The notes: a model not told the origin generated them from the sequence alone. A stretch of 48,041 nt of DNA from Parachlamydiales bacterium (GCA_019694475.1 JAIBBX010000001.1:79960-128000), one strand, 5' to 3'. Shown: positions 16,164-25,015, counted from the stretch's first letter. Numbers and translations are program-made.

Positions 16164-17911
16164 CAGTATGTTTGTCCTATCGATGCATATATTCTAAACG
16201 CCGGGTCGATGCTCCTTCGATCCAGCGGAAAGCCTATGTCAAGGCGCAAAGGACCGAAGAATGTAAAGTAGCGGAGCCCAAGACCGAGCGACTTAAACCA
16301 CTTGGTGTCGACTGTCGGCAGTTCGTTGAAGGCCACGGTCCCAAAATCGGCAAAAGGAACAATTCCAACATCGCCAAATCGGAAACGAGGTTCGAGAGAA
16401 ATAAAGATGGCCGATCTGCCCCCGAGCGGCTTGTCGCCATCGAGCGGGCTCACAGTTAAGTACCGATATCCGCGCAAATCGTCTTCCGAGCCGCCAAGAA
16501 AGAGGATCGGAAGCGGAACATTTTTTTGTTTGGCCCCCGCAATCGAACCAAATTGAAACCTGCCGGCAAATACGAACCATTTTTTTATGAGTGGCAAATA
16601 GAAAGTGGTTGTGAGCCGCTGCTTGATGAAATGCTGCGCTCCATGATCTAGAGATTGGAATAAATGGGGCTGATAAACGATTGTGTAGCCTTTTGTTGGA
16701 TTGAGCAGATCATCAGAAGTGTTGTAGCGGATAAAAACAGGCAGATCGATCAGGTTATACCTTCCATCGCTTGCGCTGTCGGCTACATTGATATGCTGCA
16801 CTTCAAGGCCAAACGAAACGTTGGTTTTAACATCCCATTTCCGTTCTATAAATGTTGCAAACCGGTAGAGGAAAGCAATGTATGCAGTGATATCTTGCCT
16901 TTCAATCTGCCCCATAGCGCGAAGAGTTTGGTCTTCGGTCCAAAAATCGGGTTTTTTATATGTGATGGTGCCCGCTAAATAACGCTTCGAAAATTCTCCG
17001 TTGAGGCTCACGCTTTCGCCGAGGCCGCGCAAGTTGCGATGCGTCCAAGTGAATATTCCGCCAGGGCCATCAACTGTTGCGTAGAAAACACCAAGAGAAA
17101 TCTGCCGATGCTTCGCCTCAGAAAGGCGCATTTTCATGGGAAGCTGGCCGTTTTCATCCAAATGGCCGTCATGAGAAATAAGCACTGAGCTAAAAAGGTC
17201 GCTATCGAGGAGCCTTTTTTGCGTGTGCTGCACATCATCGGAGCTGTAGATTTTTCCCTCATCCCAAGAGATCCGGTCGAGGACGAATTTTGCCTTCACT
17301 GTTTTAAGGCCGAAAATCGAGACCGGTCCAAACTTTGAAAGAGGCCCCTCATCGATGCAGGCCGCAGCTTCCACATCCTTTTTGTCCATATCGACAATCA
17401 CTTTGCGCTTTTCGACGCTGGCCAGCGGATAGCCGCAGCGGGAAAGTTCGGAGAGCAGGTTGAGTTCGGCATTGACGATGTTGAAAGAAAGGAGAGGCGA
17501 CCCGATTTTAAGGCCGAGCCGTTCAGGAGTCAAGGGATCGCAGCAGGGGATTTCAGCTGGCTGCGTGCAATCGCCATGGAAGATTTGATATGAGCGCAGG
17601 GTGTACTGCGGTCCTGTATGCAGATAGATCGTTACTTGCGCTTTTTCATTTTCTACTTGCACATCAGATGTAATTGTGGCGTCATAATAGCCGTAGGCGC
17701 GGAGCACTTTGAGCATATCCGGAATATCGCCAGCGATCCGGTACCGGATCCCGTTGATCGAGGCGGGAGGACGCTCTTGCAGGGTAATGAGATCGGCAGC
17801 GTCGCGAATGGAATTGAGCGCTTTCTCATTTTCAAGCCCCACAAATGTGACTTCATACGGTAGGGCGAAAAGAATGGCTGGGGCAAGCACCGTCAGGAAG
17901 CGTCTCATCAT
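16163..17911 (-). CDS. tamA: TamA-like Omp85 outer-membrane protein
   Basis: A 582-residue protein with a signal peptide (MMRRFLTVLAPAILFALP), about three POTRA-like domains (20-260) and a C-terminal beta barrel. The Omp85 barrel signatures are visible: a GGSEDDLRGYRY segment (LRGY motif) and, near the C-terminus, GLGLRYFTFFGPLRLDIGFPL. The frame extends upstream to 17974, but the ATG at 17911 gives the signal peptide and leaves room for the divergent hemL promoter. The protein length and pairing with tamB favour TamA over BamA. Confidence 0.88.
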   Translation of the reverse strand: MMRRFLTVLAPAILFALPYEVTFVGLENEKALNSIRDAADLITLQERPPASINGIRYRIAGDIPDMLKVLRAYGYYDATITSDVQVENEKAQVTIYLHTGPQYTLRSYQIFHGDCTQPAEIPCCDPLTPERLGLKIGSPLLSFNIVNAELNLLSELSRCGYPLASVEKRKVIVDMDKKDVEAAACIDEGPLSKFGPVSIFGLKTVKAKFVLDRISWDEGKIYSSDDVQHTQKRLLDSDLFSSVLISHDGHLDENGQLPMKMRLSEAKHRQISLGVFYATVDGPGGIFTWTHRNLRGLGESVSLNGEFSKRYLAGTITYKKPDFWTEDQTLRAMGQIERQDITAYIAFLYRFATFIERKWDVKTNVSFGLEVQHINVADSASDGRYNLIDLPVFIRYNTSDDLLNPTKGYTIVYQPHLFQSLDHGAQHFIKQRLTTTFYLPLIKKWFVFAGRFQFGSIAGAKQKNVPLPILFLGGSEDDLRGYRYLTVSPLDGDKPLGGRSAIFISLEPRFRFGDVGIVPFADFGTVAFNELPTVDTKWFKSLGLGLRYFTFFGPLRLDIGFPLDRRSIDPAFRIYASIGQTY

Positions 17912-17978
17912 TTTTCGGATTGTGCCGAAACAAAAACTGTTCGTCAAAAAAAATCTTTTCGGATAACATCGCACGCTT

Positions 17979-19265
17979 ATGAATCGACTTAAATCGAAAG
18001 AGATTTACGATAAAGCGTGCCAAGTGATTCCTGGCGGAGTGAACTCGCCAGTCCGCTCTTTCCGCCATTTGAAAATGCCCCCGATGATCGTCGAATCGGG
18101 CAAGGGCGCCCGTATTCGGGATGTGGATGGAAATTCCTACATCGATTTTTGCTGCAGCTGGGGCGCTTTGATTCTCGGCCATGCCCATGATGGCGTGATT
18201 GATGGCGTCTATCAGCAAATGCAAAAGGGAACCTCGTTTGGCATCGCAACAGAAATCGAGCTGAAGATTGCTAACAAAATCGTCAGTTTGATTCCATCGA
18301 TTGAAAAGATCCGATTCGTCAGTTCGGGTACGGAGGCCGGCATGACCGCAATGCGCCTTGCCCGCGGAGTTACAGAGCGGCCAAAAATCGTAAAATTTAC
18401 AGGCCATTATCACGGCCATTCAGACTCGCTGCTAATTCAAGCCGGATCAGGCGTGGCAAAGCTCAACCCAATGGCTACATCCAAAGGTGTTAACCAAAAT
18501 ATCATCGCCGATACGATTTGCCTCCCATTCAATGATTTTGAGGCGGTTCGAGCGCTCTTTCGTAGCGAAGAAGCATCGAAAATCGCCGCAGTGATTCTGG
18601 AGCCGGTTACTGGCAATATGGGAGTTGTGCTCCCGGAGCCTGGATATTTGGAAATGCTGCGTGAAGAGACGGCGAAAAACGGTTCGCTTCTCATTTTTGA
18701 TGAAGTGATTACCGGATTTAGACTGGGTCTGCAAGGAGCGCAAGGCCTTTATAAAATCGATCCAGATCTTACCTGTTTAGGGAAGGTGATTGGAGGCGGT
18801 TTTCCTGTGGCAGCTGTCGGAGGGAAAGCCAAATTTCTCGATTTTCTGGCGCCGCTTGGAGCTGTGTATCAAGCGGGAACTCTATCGGGCAATCCGGTGG
18901 CTATGCGCGCCGGGCTAGAAACTCTTGCCATAATCGAAAAGAAAGGGTTTTTCGAAGATCTCAAACGCAGAACAGATGCGATGACTGAGCCGTTGAAAAA
19001 ATCGCTCGCAAATAAAAACGCTTGTTTGCAGCAAGCCGGATCAATGTTCAATATCTTTTTTGGCTTGAAGAAAGTGCGTTCTAAAGAAGATCTCAAGCAG
19101 TTAGATGAAGAGATGTTCATCCGCTTTTTCCAATTTCTTTTTGAAAAGGGTGTCTATATTTCTCCTTCATCGCATGAAGCTTGGTTTATGACCTCAGCTC
19201 ATAGTGACGCAGAAATAGAGACTGCTGTAAACTGGATGATCCAATTTATAGAAAAATATGTGTGA
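17979..19265 (+). CDS. hemL: Glutamate-1-semialdehyde 2,1-aminomutase
   Basis: A 428-residue PLP enzyme that converts glutamate-1-semialdehyde to 5-aminolevulinate in the C5 route to haem. VIPGGVNSPVRSF at residues 17-29 is the family N-terminus, SSGTEAGMTAMRLARG (115-130) binds the cofactor phosphate, DEVITGFR (241-248) holds the PLP aspartate, and the Schiff-base lysine is K269 in LGKVIGGGFP. Length matches the family. No Shine-Dalgarno sequence is visible. The next gene starts eight bases before the hemL stop. Confidence 0.96.
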   Translation: MNRLKSKEIYDKACQVIPGGVNSPVRSFRHLKMPPMIVESGKGARIRDVDGNSYIDFCCSWGALILGHAHDGVIDGVYQQMQKGTSFGIATEIELKIANKIVSLIPSIEKIRFVSSGTEAGMTAMRLARGVTERPKIVKFTGHYHGHSDSLLIQAGSGVAKLNPMATSKGVNQNIIADTICLPFNDFEAVRALFRSEEASKIAAVILEPVTGNMGVVLPEPGYLEMLREETAKNGSLLIFDEVITGFRLGLQGAQGLYKIDPDLTCLGKVIGGGFPVAAVGGKAKFLDFLAPLGAVYQAGTLSGNPVAMRAGLETLAIIEKKGFFEDLKRRTDAMTEPLKKSLANKNACLQQAGSMFNIFFGLKKVRSKEDLKQLDEEMFIRFFQFLFEKGVYISPSSHEAWFMTSAHSDAEIETAVNWMIQFIEKYV

Positions 19266-19869
19266 AATACCTCCTCTCCAAATTCCAGGCACCTATACTC
19301 CCGAGGAACTGCCTTCTGGCTGGGAAAATGTTCTTGTAGGATTTAGAAAATCAAATGGGCAGGAAGTCAGACGATATGAAATCCTCGATGTTTCTACTTC
19401 GACTCTCTATCCGCAAGAACCCCTCAATGCGATCGCATTTAAGTGCTTTGGATTATTTCTTTTTGTGAATTCTACTTATTTTCTCTTATATACAACGCTG
19501 CATTTTATGCGGCTCGTCATTGTCCCAATTGTGAATTTATCTCCTCTCGCGGTTTTTAAGGAAGCTTGGAAAATCGCACAGATTCCCATCTTGTACGTCG
19601 GAATGCAATTCGCAGCTCTTTGCGGCATTTTCAAGCCGTTATATGGTAGGGCCTTTTTTGGGATGCTAGAGAGCATTCTTCACGATGGAAAGACAAGAAG
19701 AGAAGCAGAGCAGTATCAGAAGATCAAACGGGAAAACCATGAGCTTGCTTGGAGCGCGCTTTGCGAAGAAAATCCAAGGACGGCATTCTTTGTCGCTTTC
19801 TGCATGCAGCCCTACGGACAAATGAACGATCCGCACATCAATTTTGTGGAAAATCTAAGACACGCTTGA
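19258..19869 (+). CDS. Chlamydial-type membrane protein of unknown function
   Basis: A 203-residue protein with hydrophobic segments at about 60-82, 84-95 and 106-128, a charged stretch near 143-160 and no signal peptide. The family is not recognised. It overlaps hemL by eight bases, so it is likely co-transcribed and coupled. The 3' end overlaps the convergent FliO-like gene by 32 bases. Confidence 0.7.
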   Translation: MCEIPPLQIPGTYTPEELPSGWENVLVGFRKSNGQEVRRYEILDVSTSTLYPQEPLNAIAFKCFGLFLFVNSTYFLLYTTLHFMRLVIVPIVNLSPLAVFKEAWKIAQIPILYVGMQFAALCGIFKPLYGRAFFGMLESILHDGKTRREAEQYQKIKRENHELAWSALCEENPRTAFFVAFCMQPYGQMNDPHINFVENLRHA

Positions 19870-20185
19870 TTTCAAGATGCGATTCGGCAATGAGCGTCTT
19901 TTTGCCTTCGACTTCAATTAAATAAAGCATCGTTTTCGGGCTGATCATCCGCTTTTCTAAGATTTGGATCGAACTATTCCCGACACCTTTTTGGAGTCTA
20001 TTTTGGATCAATCTGCGCAGGAACCAGTAGGTAATAAAGAGAAGGGCGACCAAGACAATCAGAGTAATAAACATCTTGGCAAAGGTGGCGCCTAAGTCTC
20101 CTGGCATTTGAGTGGCTTGCTGGGAAAGGATAGACCCATCTAATGAGGAGAGTTCACCATTTTCATCAGGGACATAGACTGGCAT
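19838..20185 (-). CDS. FliO-like small membrane protein
   Basis: A 115-residue protein. One hydrophobic helix (about 34-56, FITLIVLVALLFITYWFLRR) is followed by a basic turn and a small beta domain reading IQILEKRMISPKTMLYLIEV and then KKTLIAESHLEIKRV. This TM-then-LEKRxLSPKxxLYLVEV-gxxxLL layout is that of FliO, the flagellar/type III export assembly protein. Chlamydiae keep a few flagellar homologues (FliF, FliI, FlhA) without flagella, so a FliO-like factor is plausible, but short families are easily misassigned. I recall an uncharacterised gene next to hemL in C. trachomatis; whether it is the same gene is unchecked. Confidence 0.6.
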   Translation of the reverse strand: MPVYVPDENGELSSLDGSILSQQATQMPGDLGATFAKMFITLIVLVALLFITYWFLRRLIQNRLQKGVGNSSIQILEKRMISPKTMLYLIEVEGKKTLIAESHLEIKRVLDFPQN

Positions 20186-20227
20186 GGCTCTACTATGGGG
20201 GATTATGGATTTCTTAGCAAAAGAAAA

Positions 20228-20255
20228 AAGCCCGCAAAGATTTGCGGGCTTTTGA
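20228..20255. terminator. Bidirectional Rho-independent terminator
   Basis: The stem AAAAGCCCGCAAA / TTTGCGGGCTTTT pairs perfectly over 13 bases with a two-base loop. It lies just downstream of the repeat-rich minus-strand gene ending at 20267 and has A and T tracts on both sides, so it can work in either direction. Confidence 0.85.
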
Positions 20256-20266
20256 TCGAAATGATC

Positions 20267-20776
20267 TTATTCTGCATCTGGAGCTTGCTGTTGAGCAGCA
20301 GGAGCTTGCTGTGGAGCAGCAGGAGCTTGCTGTTGAGCAGCTGGAGCTTGCTGTTGAGCAGCTGGAGCTTGAACTTCTTGCTGTGGAGCAGCAGGAGCTT
20401 GCTGTTGAGCAGGAGCAGCCTGTTCTTGAGCAGGAGCAGCAGCTTGCTGCTGTTGAGCAGGAGCTGGAGGAGCTTGTGGCTGAGCTGGGGTTGTGCTTGT
20501 GCAGCACGCCTTCAGTTTAGACACTGTCCAGCCGATTGCAGAAAGCGGGAGGAGCAAGAGAGAAGCGAATACCAAAGCGACTGCTTTGACAACGTTCATC
20601 ATTGTTTCGCCAGCTTTCATTCCAAAGTAAGAATTGATATCGATCAGGTTATTCGAAATAAATTCAACCATGTACGTATTGACGCCAGTTTCCCAAGAAG
20701 AAAGAGTTGGGGCCGCTGCTGGTGCTGCAGGAGCTGCTGGTTGTACGACTGGTGCTTGTTGTACTTGTGCTGCCAT
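20267..20776 (-). CDS. Pro/Ala/Gln-repeat protein with one membrane segment
   Basis: A 169-residue protein. Residues 5-25 are Ala/Pro-rich; 61-85 form a hydrophobic helix (VVKAVALVFASLLLLPLSAIGW), followed by LKACC, a cysteine pair that could be lipidated or disulphide-bonded. Residues 95-169 are made of repeats of the type QQAPAA. The low-complexity tail probably projects on one side of a membrane. GAGG precedes the ATG, there is a good promoter upstream and a strong terminator downstream, so expression as a single gene is likely. No function can be assigned; an inclusion-membrane or envelope protein is possible. Confidence 0.75.
   Translation of the reverse strand: MAAQVQQAPVVQPAAPAAPAAAPTLSSWETGVNTYMVEFISNNLIDINSYFGMKAGETMMNVVKAVALVFASLLLLPLSAIGWTVSKLKACCTSTTPAQPQAPPAPAQQQQAAAPAQEQAAPAQQQAPAAPQQEVQAPAAQQQAPAAQQQAPAAPQQAPAAQQQAPDAE
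20279..20470. repeat. 21-base coding tandem repeats
   Basis: About eight degenerate copies of a 21-base unit such as GAGCTTGCTGTTGAGCAGCA encode the QQAPAAQ repeats of the gene at 20267-20776. Because the unit is a multiple of three and lacks stop codons, several other frames also stay open here; these are judged to be shadows. Copy number could vary between strains by slippage. Confidence 0.8.
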
Positions 20777-20864
20777 GATTTACCTCATTTTAGGTTTAGG
20801 GTTGTTGTCTCCGGCCTATCCAACCGAAGAACAGGTTAATAAAAACTTCAAAAAGTGATAGGCA

Positions 20865-20894
20865 CTTATACGCCATCCACATTTATTTGCACAA
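20865..20894 (-). promoter_or_regulatory. Promoter for the Pro/Ala/Gln-repeat protein gene
   Basis: Minus-strand TTGTGC (20894-20889) and TATAAG (20870-20865) are separated by 18 bases, a good sigma70-type match, giving a leader of about 80 bases. Confidence 0.5.
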
Positions 20895-20989
20895 GCAAAA
20901 AATTTTAATCCTATCTTTACCTCGGCTTTACCAATGGGAAGTCGCAAATTTATCTTCACCAGACTGCACGGATGTTGTATCCTATTCGC

Positions 20990-21829
20990 ATGGAAAAGAA
21001 AGGTTGGATCGCTTTAGATATTGATGGAACGATCACATTAGACAAATATAGTGTTCCTAAAGAGGTGACGGCCTATTTGCGGAGCTTAGTTCAAGGCGGC
21101 TGGAATCTTGTGATGGCGACCGGAAGGCCGTTTGCTTTTGCTGCTATGGCTTTGAGTGATTTTGACTTTCCTTACATTTTCTTGGCTCAAAACGGGTCGG
21201 CTGCCTTAGAAATGCCTCAGAAAAAATTGTTGTTCAAATCCTACATTCCTTCTGATTCCATTCGCATCGCTGAGTCGGCCTATGATGGGATCGATAGCGA
21301 CTTCCTTATATATGCGGGCTATGAACGGGGAGACTTTTGTTATTGGCGACCCGAGAGATTTTCTAAAGAAGAACTTGAGTATCTGACCGATTTGCAAACC
21401 CGCCAAAAAGAGAGTTGGCAAGAGGTAACGCAATTTCCAAAAGAGTCTTTTCCGCTCTTCAAATGTTTTGGGTCTGAACCTAGGATGCACCGGATCGCAA
21501 GTGCGTTGCGCGGGTCGGGAAAATTTGAAGTGGCAAAAATCCGCGATCCATTTGTAGAAGGACTTTTTCTCCTTCTAGTCACAGATGTCCATGCTTCGAA
21601 AGGAAAATCGCTTATCAGAGTTCTTGAAATGAAAGGACGGCAAGGACCCGTTATTGCCGCAGGCGATGATGAGAATGACATGAGTCTTCTTGCTGCGGCA
21701 GATACGAGAATTGCAATGGCTCATGCTCCGGCAATCCTTCAAGAAGCAGCAGATCTGATCGCCCCTCCGACCAGAGAGCATGGGATTATTAAAGCATTAC
21801 AATTAGCGCTGAGAAAAAATGGACACTAA
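20990..21829 (+). CDS. Cof-type HAD-superfamily hydrolase
   Basis: A 279-residue HAD phosphatase of the Cof/type IIB class. Motif I is LDIDGTI near residue 10, motif II is MATGRP (about 44-49), the conserved lysine appears in HASKGKSL (about 204-211), and motif III/IV is AAGDDENDMSLL (about 224-235). An in-frame ATG at 20972 would add six residues; neither start has a clear ribosome site. Members of this class dephosphorylate sugar phosphates, nucleotides or phosphoglycerol-like substrates; the substrate is unknown here. The downstream gene starts 11 bases before its stop. In C. trachomatis a HAD hydrolase adjoins fabI as I remember it. Confidence 0.85.
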   Translation: MEKKGWIALDIDGTITLDKYSVPKEVTAYLRSLVQGGWNLVMATGRPFAFAAMALSDFDFPYIFLAQNGSAALEMPQKKLLFKSYIPSDSIRIAESAYDGIDSDFLIYAGYERGDFCYWRPERFSKEELEYLTDLQTRQKESWQEVTQFPKESFPLFKCFGSEPRMHRIASALRGSGKFEVAKIRDPFVEGLFLLLVTDVHASKGKSLIRVLEMKGRQGPVIAAGDDENDMSLLAAADTRIAMAHAPAILQEAADLIAPPTREHGIIKALQLALRKNGH

Positions 21830-22919
21830 AAGAGCCTTCGATTTAGCCGTACTAGCCGGACAAAAAAGACTGAGCCCAAGGACTGGATTCGTCCATTTGC
21901 ATCCGCATGATGAGACAACGGATACCATTCCAATCTACGAGAACTTTTGCTACGCTTTGGCCCTCTTTCGGCAAAGAACGAAAGAATCTGTTTTATCTGC
22001 GATTGAGCTCGTGGAAAAATTGCTTCCCTTTCAGTCCGCAGATGGCAACTTTCCCGTTTACTTGCACGAATACCCCAAATGCCACGATTACCACATGGGG
22101 CTTAAGGCGGGTGCAATCTTAACCTATATTCTCAGGCTCTTTTCAAACGTGCTTGGCGAGTTAAAACCAAAATGGGAAAAAGCTCTAGAAAAGGCTCTAA
22201 CTTTCCAAACAGAAAAACCTCTTTGGATGAATCGAGTTCGGGCTATCCGCGGTTTACCCCTTCTTCCATACGTGCCGCAAACGGCAGCTGAATGGATAGA
22301 ACATCTCATCAACGGCCAGCTTTCTGGGCAAACAGAATTTCAGATGCCTTATGATCCTTCTTTGCATTTATTTCCGTTGACTGGGCAGCAAGAAAAAGGG
22401 GAGCCGCGTCCTCATCCGATCGAATGGATCCTTTCCGAAGGGAATTATACGTCTCGTCTTTCGAAGGATCATCCGCATCAGCTTTTGTGCGCGCCCCTAT
22501 TCCCATTCCAATGCATTCCTACGCATATTCCGGAGCATAACCTTCGCCTTTTTTGGCAAGGATTGACACTTCACAGTCTTGTTGGCCAAGGATTGATTTT
22601 TGACCTGAAAGAAAATGGCGAAGATGATGTAGTGCTTTATTGCGACAGGTCTCCAGAGACGCAAATTTGGGTAGACGGAAAGAAAGCGACAACCTTTCAA
22701 TTCGGCAATACGATCACAATTCAAACTCCGCAAAAAACAATTGAACTGCGGTTCAAGCTGACAGAAGGATCAGGAGATTTTTGCGGGCATATTTTCCCAG
22801 CGAACAGACCTTCGCAGATTGCAAAAGGGTTTGAAGCATACGATTGGCATATTGGAATGCGCACATTGCGCAGATCTCCAACTGCCCGCATCGAAATCGA
22901 AATTCTTCAGGATGAATAG
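21819..22919 (+). CDS. Conserved-type hypothetical protein, helical N-terminal domain
   Basis: A 366-residue soluble protein translationally coupled to the HAD gene. The N-terminal 200 residues are helical and contain FQSADGNFPVYLHEYP (about 67-82) and HMGLKAGAILTYILRLF, which recall the alpha/alpha-toroid repeats of terpene cyclases and glycosidases, but no catalytic motif can be identified. The C-terminal 130 residues look beta-rich (VVLYCDRSPETQIWVDG and following). A carbohydrate-related role is a guess from this layout. Ends 137 bases before the convergent fabI. Confidence 0.72.
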   Translation: MDTKRAFDLAVLAGQKRLSPRTGFVHLHPHDETTDTIPIYENFCYALALFRQRTKESVLSAIELVEKLLPFQSADGNFPVYLHEYPKCHDYHMGLKAGAILTYILRLFSNVLGELKPKWEKALEKALTFQTEKPLWMNRVRAIRGLPLLPYVPQTAAEWIEHLINGQLSGQTEFQMPYDPSLHLFPLTGQQEKGEPRPHPIEWILSEGNYTSRLSKDHPHQLLCAPLFPFQCIPTHIPEHNLRLFWQGLTLHSLVGQGLIFDLKENGEDDVVLYCDRSPETQIWVDGKKATTFQFGNTITIQTPQKTIELRFKLTEGSGDFCGHIFPANRPSQIAKGFEAYDWHIGMRTLRRSPTARIEIEILQDE

Positions 22920-22930
22920 AATTTAGAAAT

Positions 22931-23050
22931 AACAGGATATAAAGGATAAGAAAGATATACAGGATGGATTAGATTCCGGCCTTTGGCCGGCGCCGCTAAT
23001 GCGGCGAAAAACAACCAATCCTGTATATCTTTTCTATCTTGTAAATCTTT
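22931..23050. repeat. Interspersed hairpin repeat, family 1, copy B (possible bidirectional terminator)
   Basis: The element starts AACAGGATAT and contains GATGGATTAGATT, then CCGGCC-TTT-GGCCGG (22976-22990), then GCCGC-TAAT-GCGGC (22992-23005). It is flanked by inverted arms: 22951-22970 (AAAGATATACAGGATGGATT) and 23013-23032, which is its near reverse complement. The whole stretch can fold into one long hairpin. It fills the gap between two convergent genes, so it may end transcription from both. Confidence 0.75.
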
Positions 23051-23056
23051 AAACCT

Positions 23057-23989
23057 TTATCCGGCGACGACAGGTTTTGCGTATTTCTCGTTGTTTTGCA
23101 AAGCTGAGCTGTCGATCGCAAGTCCCATCGCGTGCATGCCGTTGTCTACATAGAGAACGGTGCCAGTGATCGCTGATGCAAGAGGGGAGAGAAGGAATGC
23201 CGCAGATGCGCCCACTTCTTCCGCTTCCAAATCTTTGGTCAAAGGCGCGTTCGCTTTTGAATAGGCGATCATGTCGTCGATCATCCCAATCGCTTTGGCT
23301 GCTCTGCTTCTCAAAGCGCCAGCAGAAATCGCGTTGACACGGACATTCCACTTGCGCCCCGCTTCCCAAGCAAGCGTTCGAGTATCGCTCTCAAGAGCTG
23401 CTTTCGCAGAACTCATTCCGCCGCCGTATCCAGGGATGACTCGTTCGGATGCGATATAAGAAAGAGAAAGAACCGATCCGCCTTCATTCATAATCGGTCC
23501 GAAATGGGCGAGAAGGCTGATGAATGAATAGGCAGATGAACTCATCGCCGCAAGATACCCTTTTCGGGAGGTGTCGAGAAGATTTTTTGTCACTTCCGGA
23601 GCATTCGCAAGGCTGTGGACTAAAATGTCGATTTTGCCAAAGTCAGCTTCTACTTGCTTCGCAACATCGGAAATGGTAAATCCTGCAAGTTCGGCATACC
23701 GTTTGTTTTCTTTCACTTCTTGAGGAACATCTTCCATTTTATCGAAGACTGCATCAATCGGATAGAGTTTGCTGTATTCGAGGAGTTTGCCATTTGAAAG
23801 CTTTCTCGATTCATCGAATTTCCCGTTCGCCCAAGAGGTTGTAAAGATTTTTACAATTGGGGCCCAGGTGCCAATCAGGATCTCGGCGCCCGCTTCGGCT
23901 AGCGCCTTGGCAATCGCCCAACCAAACCCCTGGTCATCGCCAATCCCAACGACAAGTGCTTTTTTTCCTCTCAAATCGATCTGAAACAT
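23057..23989 (-). CDS. fabI: Enoyl-[acyl-carrier-protein] reductase (NADH), plant-like FabI
   Basis: A 310-residue short-chain-dehydrogenase-fold enzyme that reduces trans-2-enoyl-ACP in fatty acid elongation. The cofactor loop is [13 protein letters not shown] (15-27). The active site reads [18 protein letters not shown] with the tyrosine at 188 and the lysine at 196 (AKAAL), an eight-residue spacing typical of plant ENR, where E. coli FabI has seven. The TWAP segment near 41-44 and the long insertion after it are also plant/chlamydial features. The ATG at 23989 is chosen because GGGAG lies upstream; an earlier ATG at 24016 adds an unlikely tail. Confidence 0.95.
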   Translation of the reverse strand: MFQIDLRGKKALVVGIGDDQGFGWAIAKALAEAGAEILIGTWAPIVKIFTTSWANGKFDESRKLSNGKLLEYSKLYPIDAVFDKMEDVPQEVKENKRYAELAGFTISDVAKQVEADFGKIDILVHSLANAPEVTKNLLDTSRKGYLAAMSSSAYSFISLLAHFGPIMNEGGSVLSLSYIASERVIPGYGGGMSSAKAALESDTRTLAWEAGRKWNVRVNAISAGALRSRAAKAIGMIDDMIAYSKANAPLTKDLEAEEVGASAAFLLSPLASAITGTVLYVDNGMHAMGLAIDSSALQNNEKYAKPVVAG

Positions 23990-24057
23990 GCTTTTCTCCC
24001 GAATTTTAGTGATCAAATCATAGCAGAGGAGAGAAAAATATGGAAGCGAATCAAATT

Positions 24058-24894
24058 TTAATTCCCTCTTTGTTTTAGCCAGCTAACAACGTTAGTAATA
24101 TAATTAAATTCTCTTTCATCAAATCCAAATTTGAATAGAATGTGTCTTTGATGGCCTTTATTGCTGTCAGGATCCAGTTCGTTTATGATCAAGGCAATTT
24201 GCTGGTGTCGATACAGAACATTTTTAGCTTGGTCCTCTTCGAAACCATATGCAAGAATAATTTTTTCTTTTTCGATTTTGTCAGGAGCGCCTTCTAAGGC
24301 TTCAAACATCCTTACATCCATAAACTCCTTGAATAAAGGGTGGAGAATGCCTTGATATGCATTCTGGATGCCTTCTTGACTCAAGATGGTTGCAATTTTA
24401 ATACCTAATTCGGAATTCAATCTTTCTCTTTCCGTGGGATCGACCTCTCGTCCTTTCACTTTCCCTATATATTTTTCAAGTTCCTCCTCAAATCGAATTT
24501 CAAGTAAACCTTCTTGTTTCGCTTCGATTTGCAGGACGGGCGGGGCCAGTTCTGGGATTGGGGCTGCCTCGTTTTCCGTGCCTGGTTCGTGTTCGACGGG
24601 GTCCAATTCTGGGATTGGGGCTGCCGCCTGGTCCGTGTTTGGATTGTGTTCGACGGAAGACGGGGCCAATTCTGGGATTGCGCTTGGCTGCTGTTCAGTA
24701 TTTGGTTTGTATGCGTACCAAATAAAAGGAATCCCAACTATAGAGACAACGCCGATAGCAAGCAAAAGAGCTTCTCCGAGACGTTTGATCACATCGTAAA
24801 CAAATCCCAAAGGCCCGATTCCGCAATCTGCAGTTTGTTGAAGAGGCGATTGTAAGTCTTTATTAATATCATTATTTACGGTGGTCACAGTCAT
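24058..24894 (-). CDS. Membrane-anchored protein with a Pro/Glu repeat segment
   Basis: A 278-residue protein. A single hydrophobic helix lies at about 38-61 ([20 protein letters not shown]). Residues 64-125 contain three degenerate repeats of about 22 residues around PNTxQxAAPIPELxPxxVEH. The remainder (130-278) is charged and helical, ending in [14 protein letters not shown] residues. No family recognised. The N-terminal tail, one membrane helix and a repeat linker suggest a protein that places a soluble helical domain on a membrane. The start ATG at 24894 has no strong ribosome site. Confidence 0.7.
   Translation of the reverse strand: MTVTTVNNDINKDLQSPLQQTADCGIGPLGFVYDVIKRLGEALLLAIGVVSIVGIPFIWYAYKPNTEQQPSAIPELAPSSVEHNPNTDQAAAPIPELDPVEHEPGTENEAAPIPELAPPVLQIEAKQEGLLEIRFEEELEKYIGKVKGREVDPTERERLNSELGIKIATILSQEGIQNAYQGILHPLFKEFMDVRMFEALEGAPDKIEKEKIILAYGFEEDQAKNVLYRHQQIALIINELDPDSNKGHQRHILFKFGFDEREFNYITNVVSWLKQRGN
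24535..24715. repeat. Three degenerate 66-69-base coding repeats
   Basis: The phrase TTCTGGGATTG(G/C)GGCT recurs at about 66-69-base intervals (near 24548, 24611 and 24670) and encodes the Pro/Glu repeats of the 278-residue protein. The third copy is the most diverged. Confidence 0.65.
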
Positions 24895-25015
24895 AATAAA
24901 CCTTAATTTTCTTTTTAAGTATTATATCAAATAATTTACTTTATTTATTAATCGTTTTTTACTGGGATGACGCATTAGATTGTGGATTAGGCGTGTACAG
25001 AGTGAAAAATTTTTC

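Noticed and set aside
17912..17974. Upstream extension of tamA
   Set aside because: The extra residues precede a complete signal peptide and would occupy the divergent hemL promoter.
20279..20470. CRISPR-like array
   Set aside because: Units are contiguous, 21 bases, without spacers, and in frame in a gene.
20195..20839. Long plus-strand open frames over the 21-base repeats
   Set aside because: They result from the repeat unit lacking stops in several frames. The minus-strand frame has the ribosome site, promoter, membrane helix and terminator.
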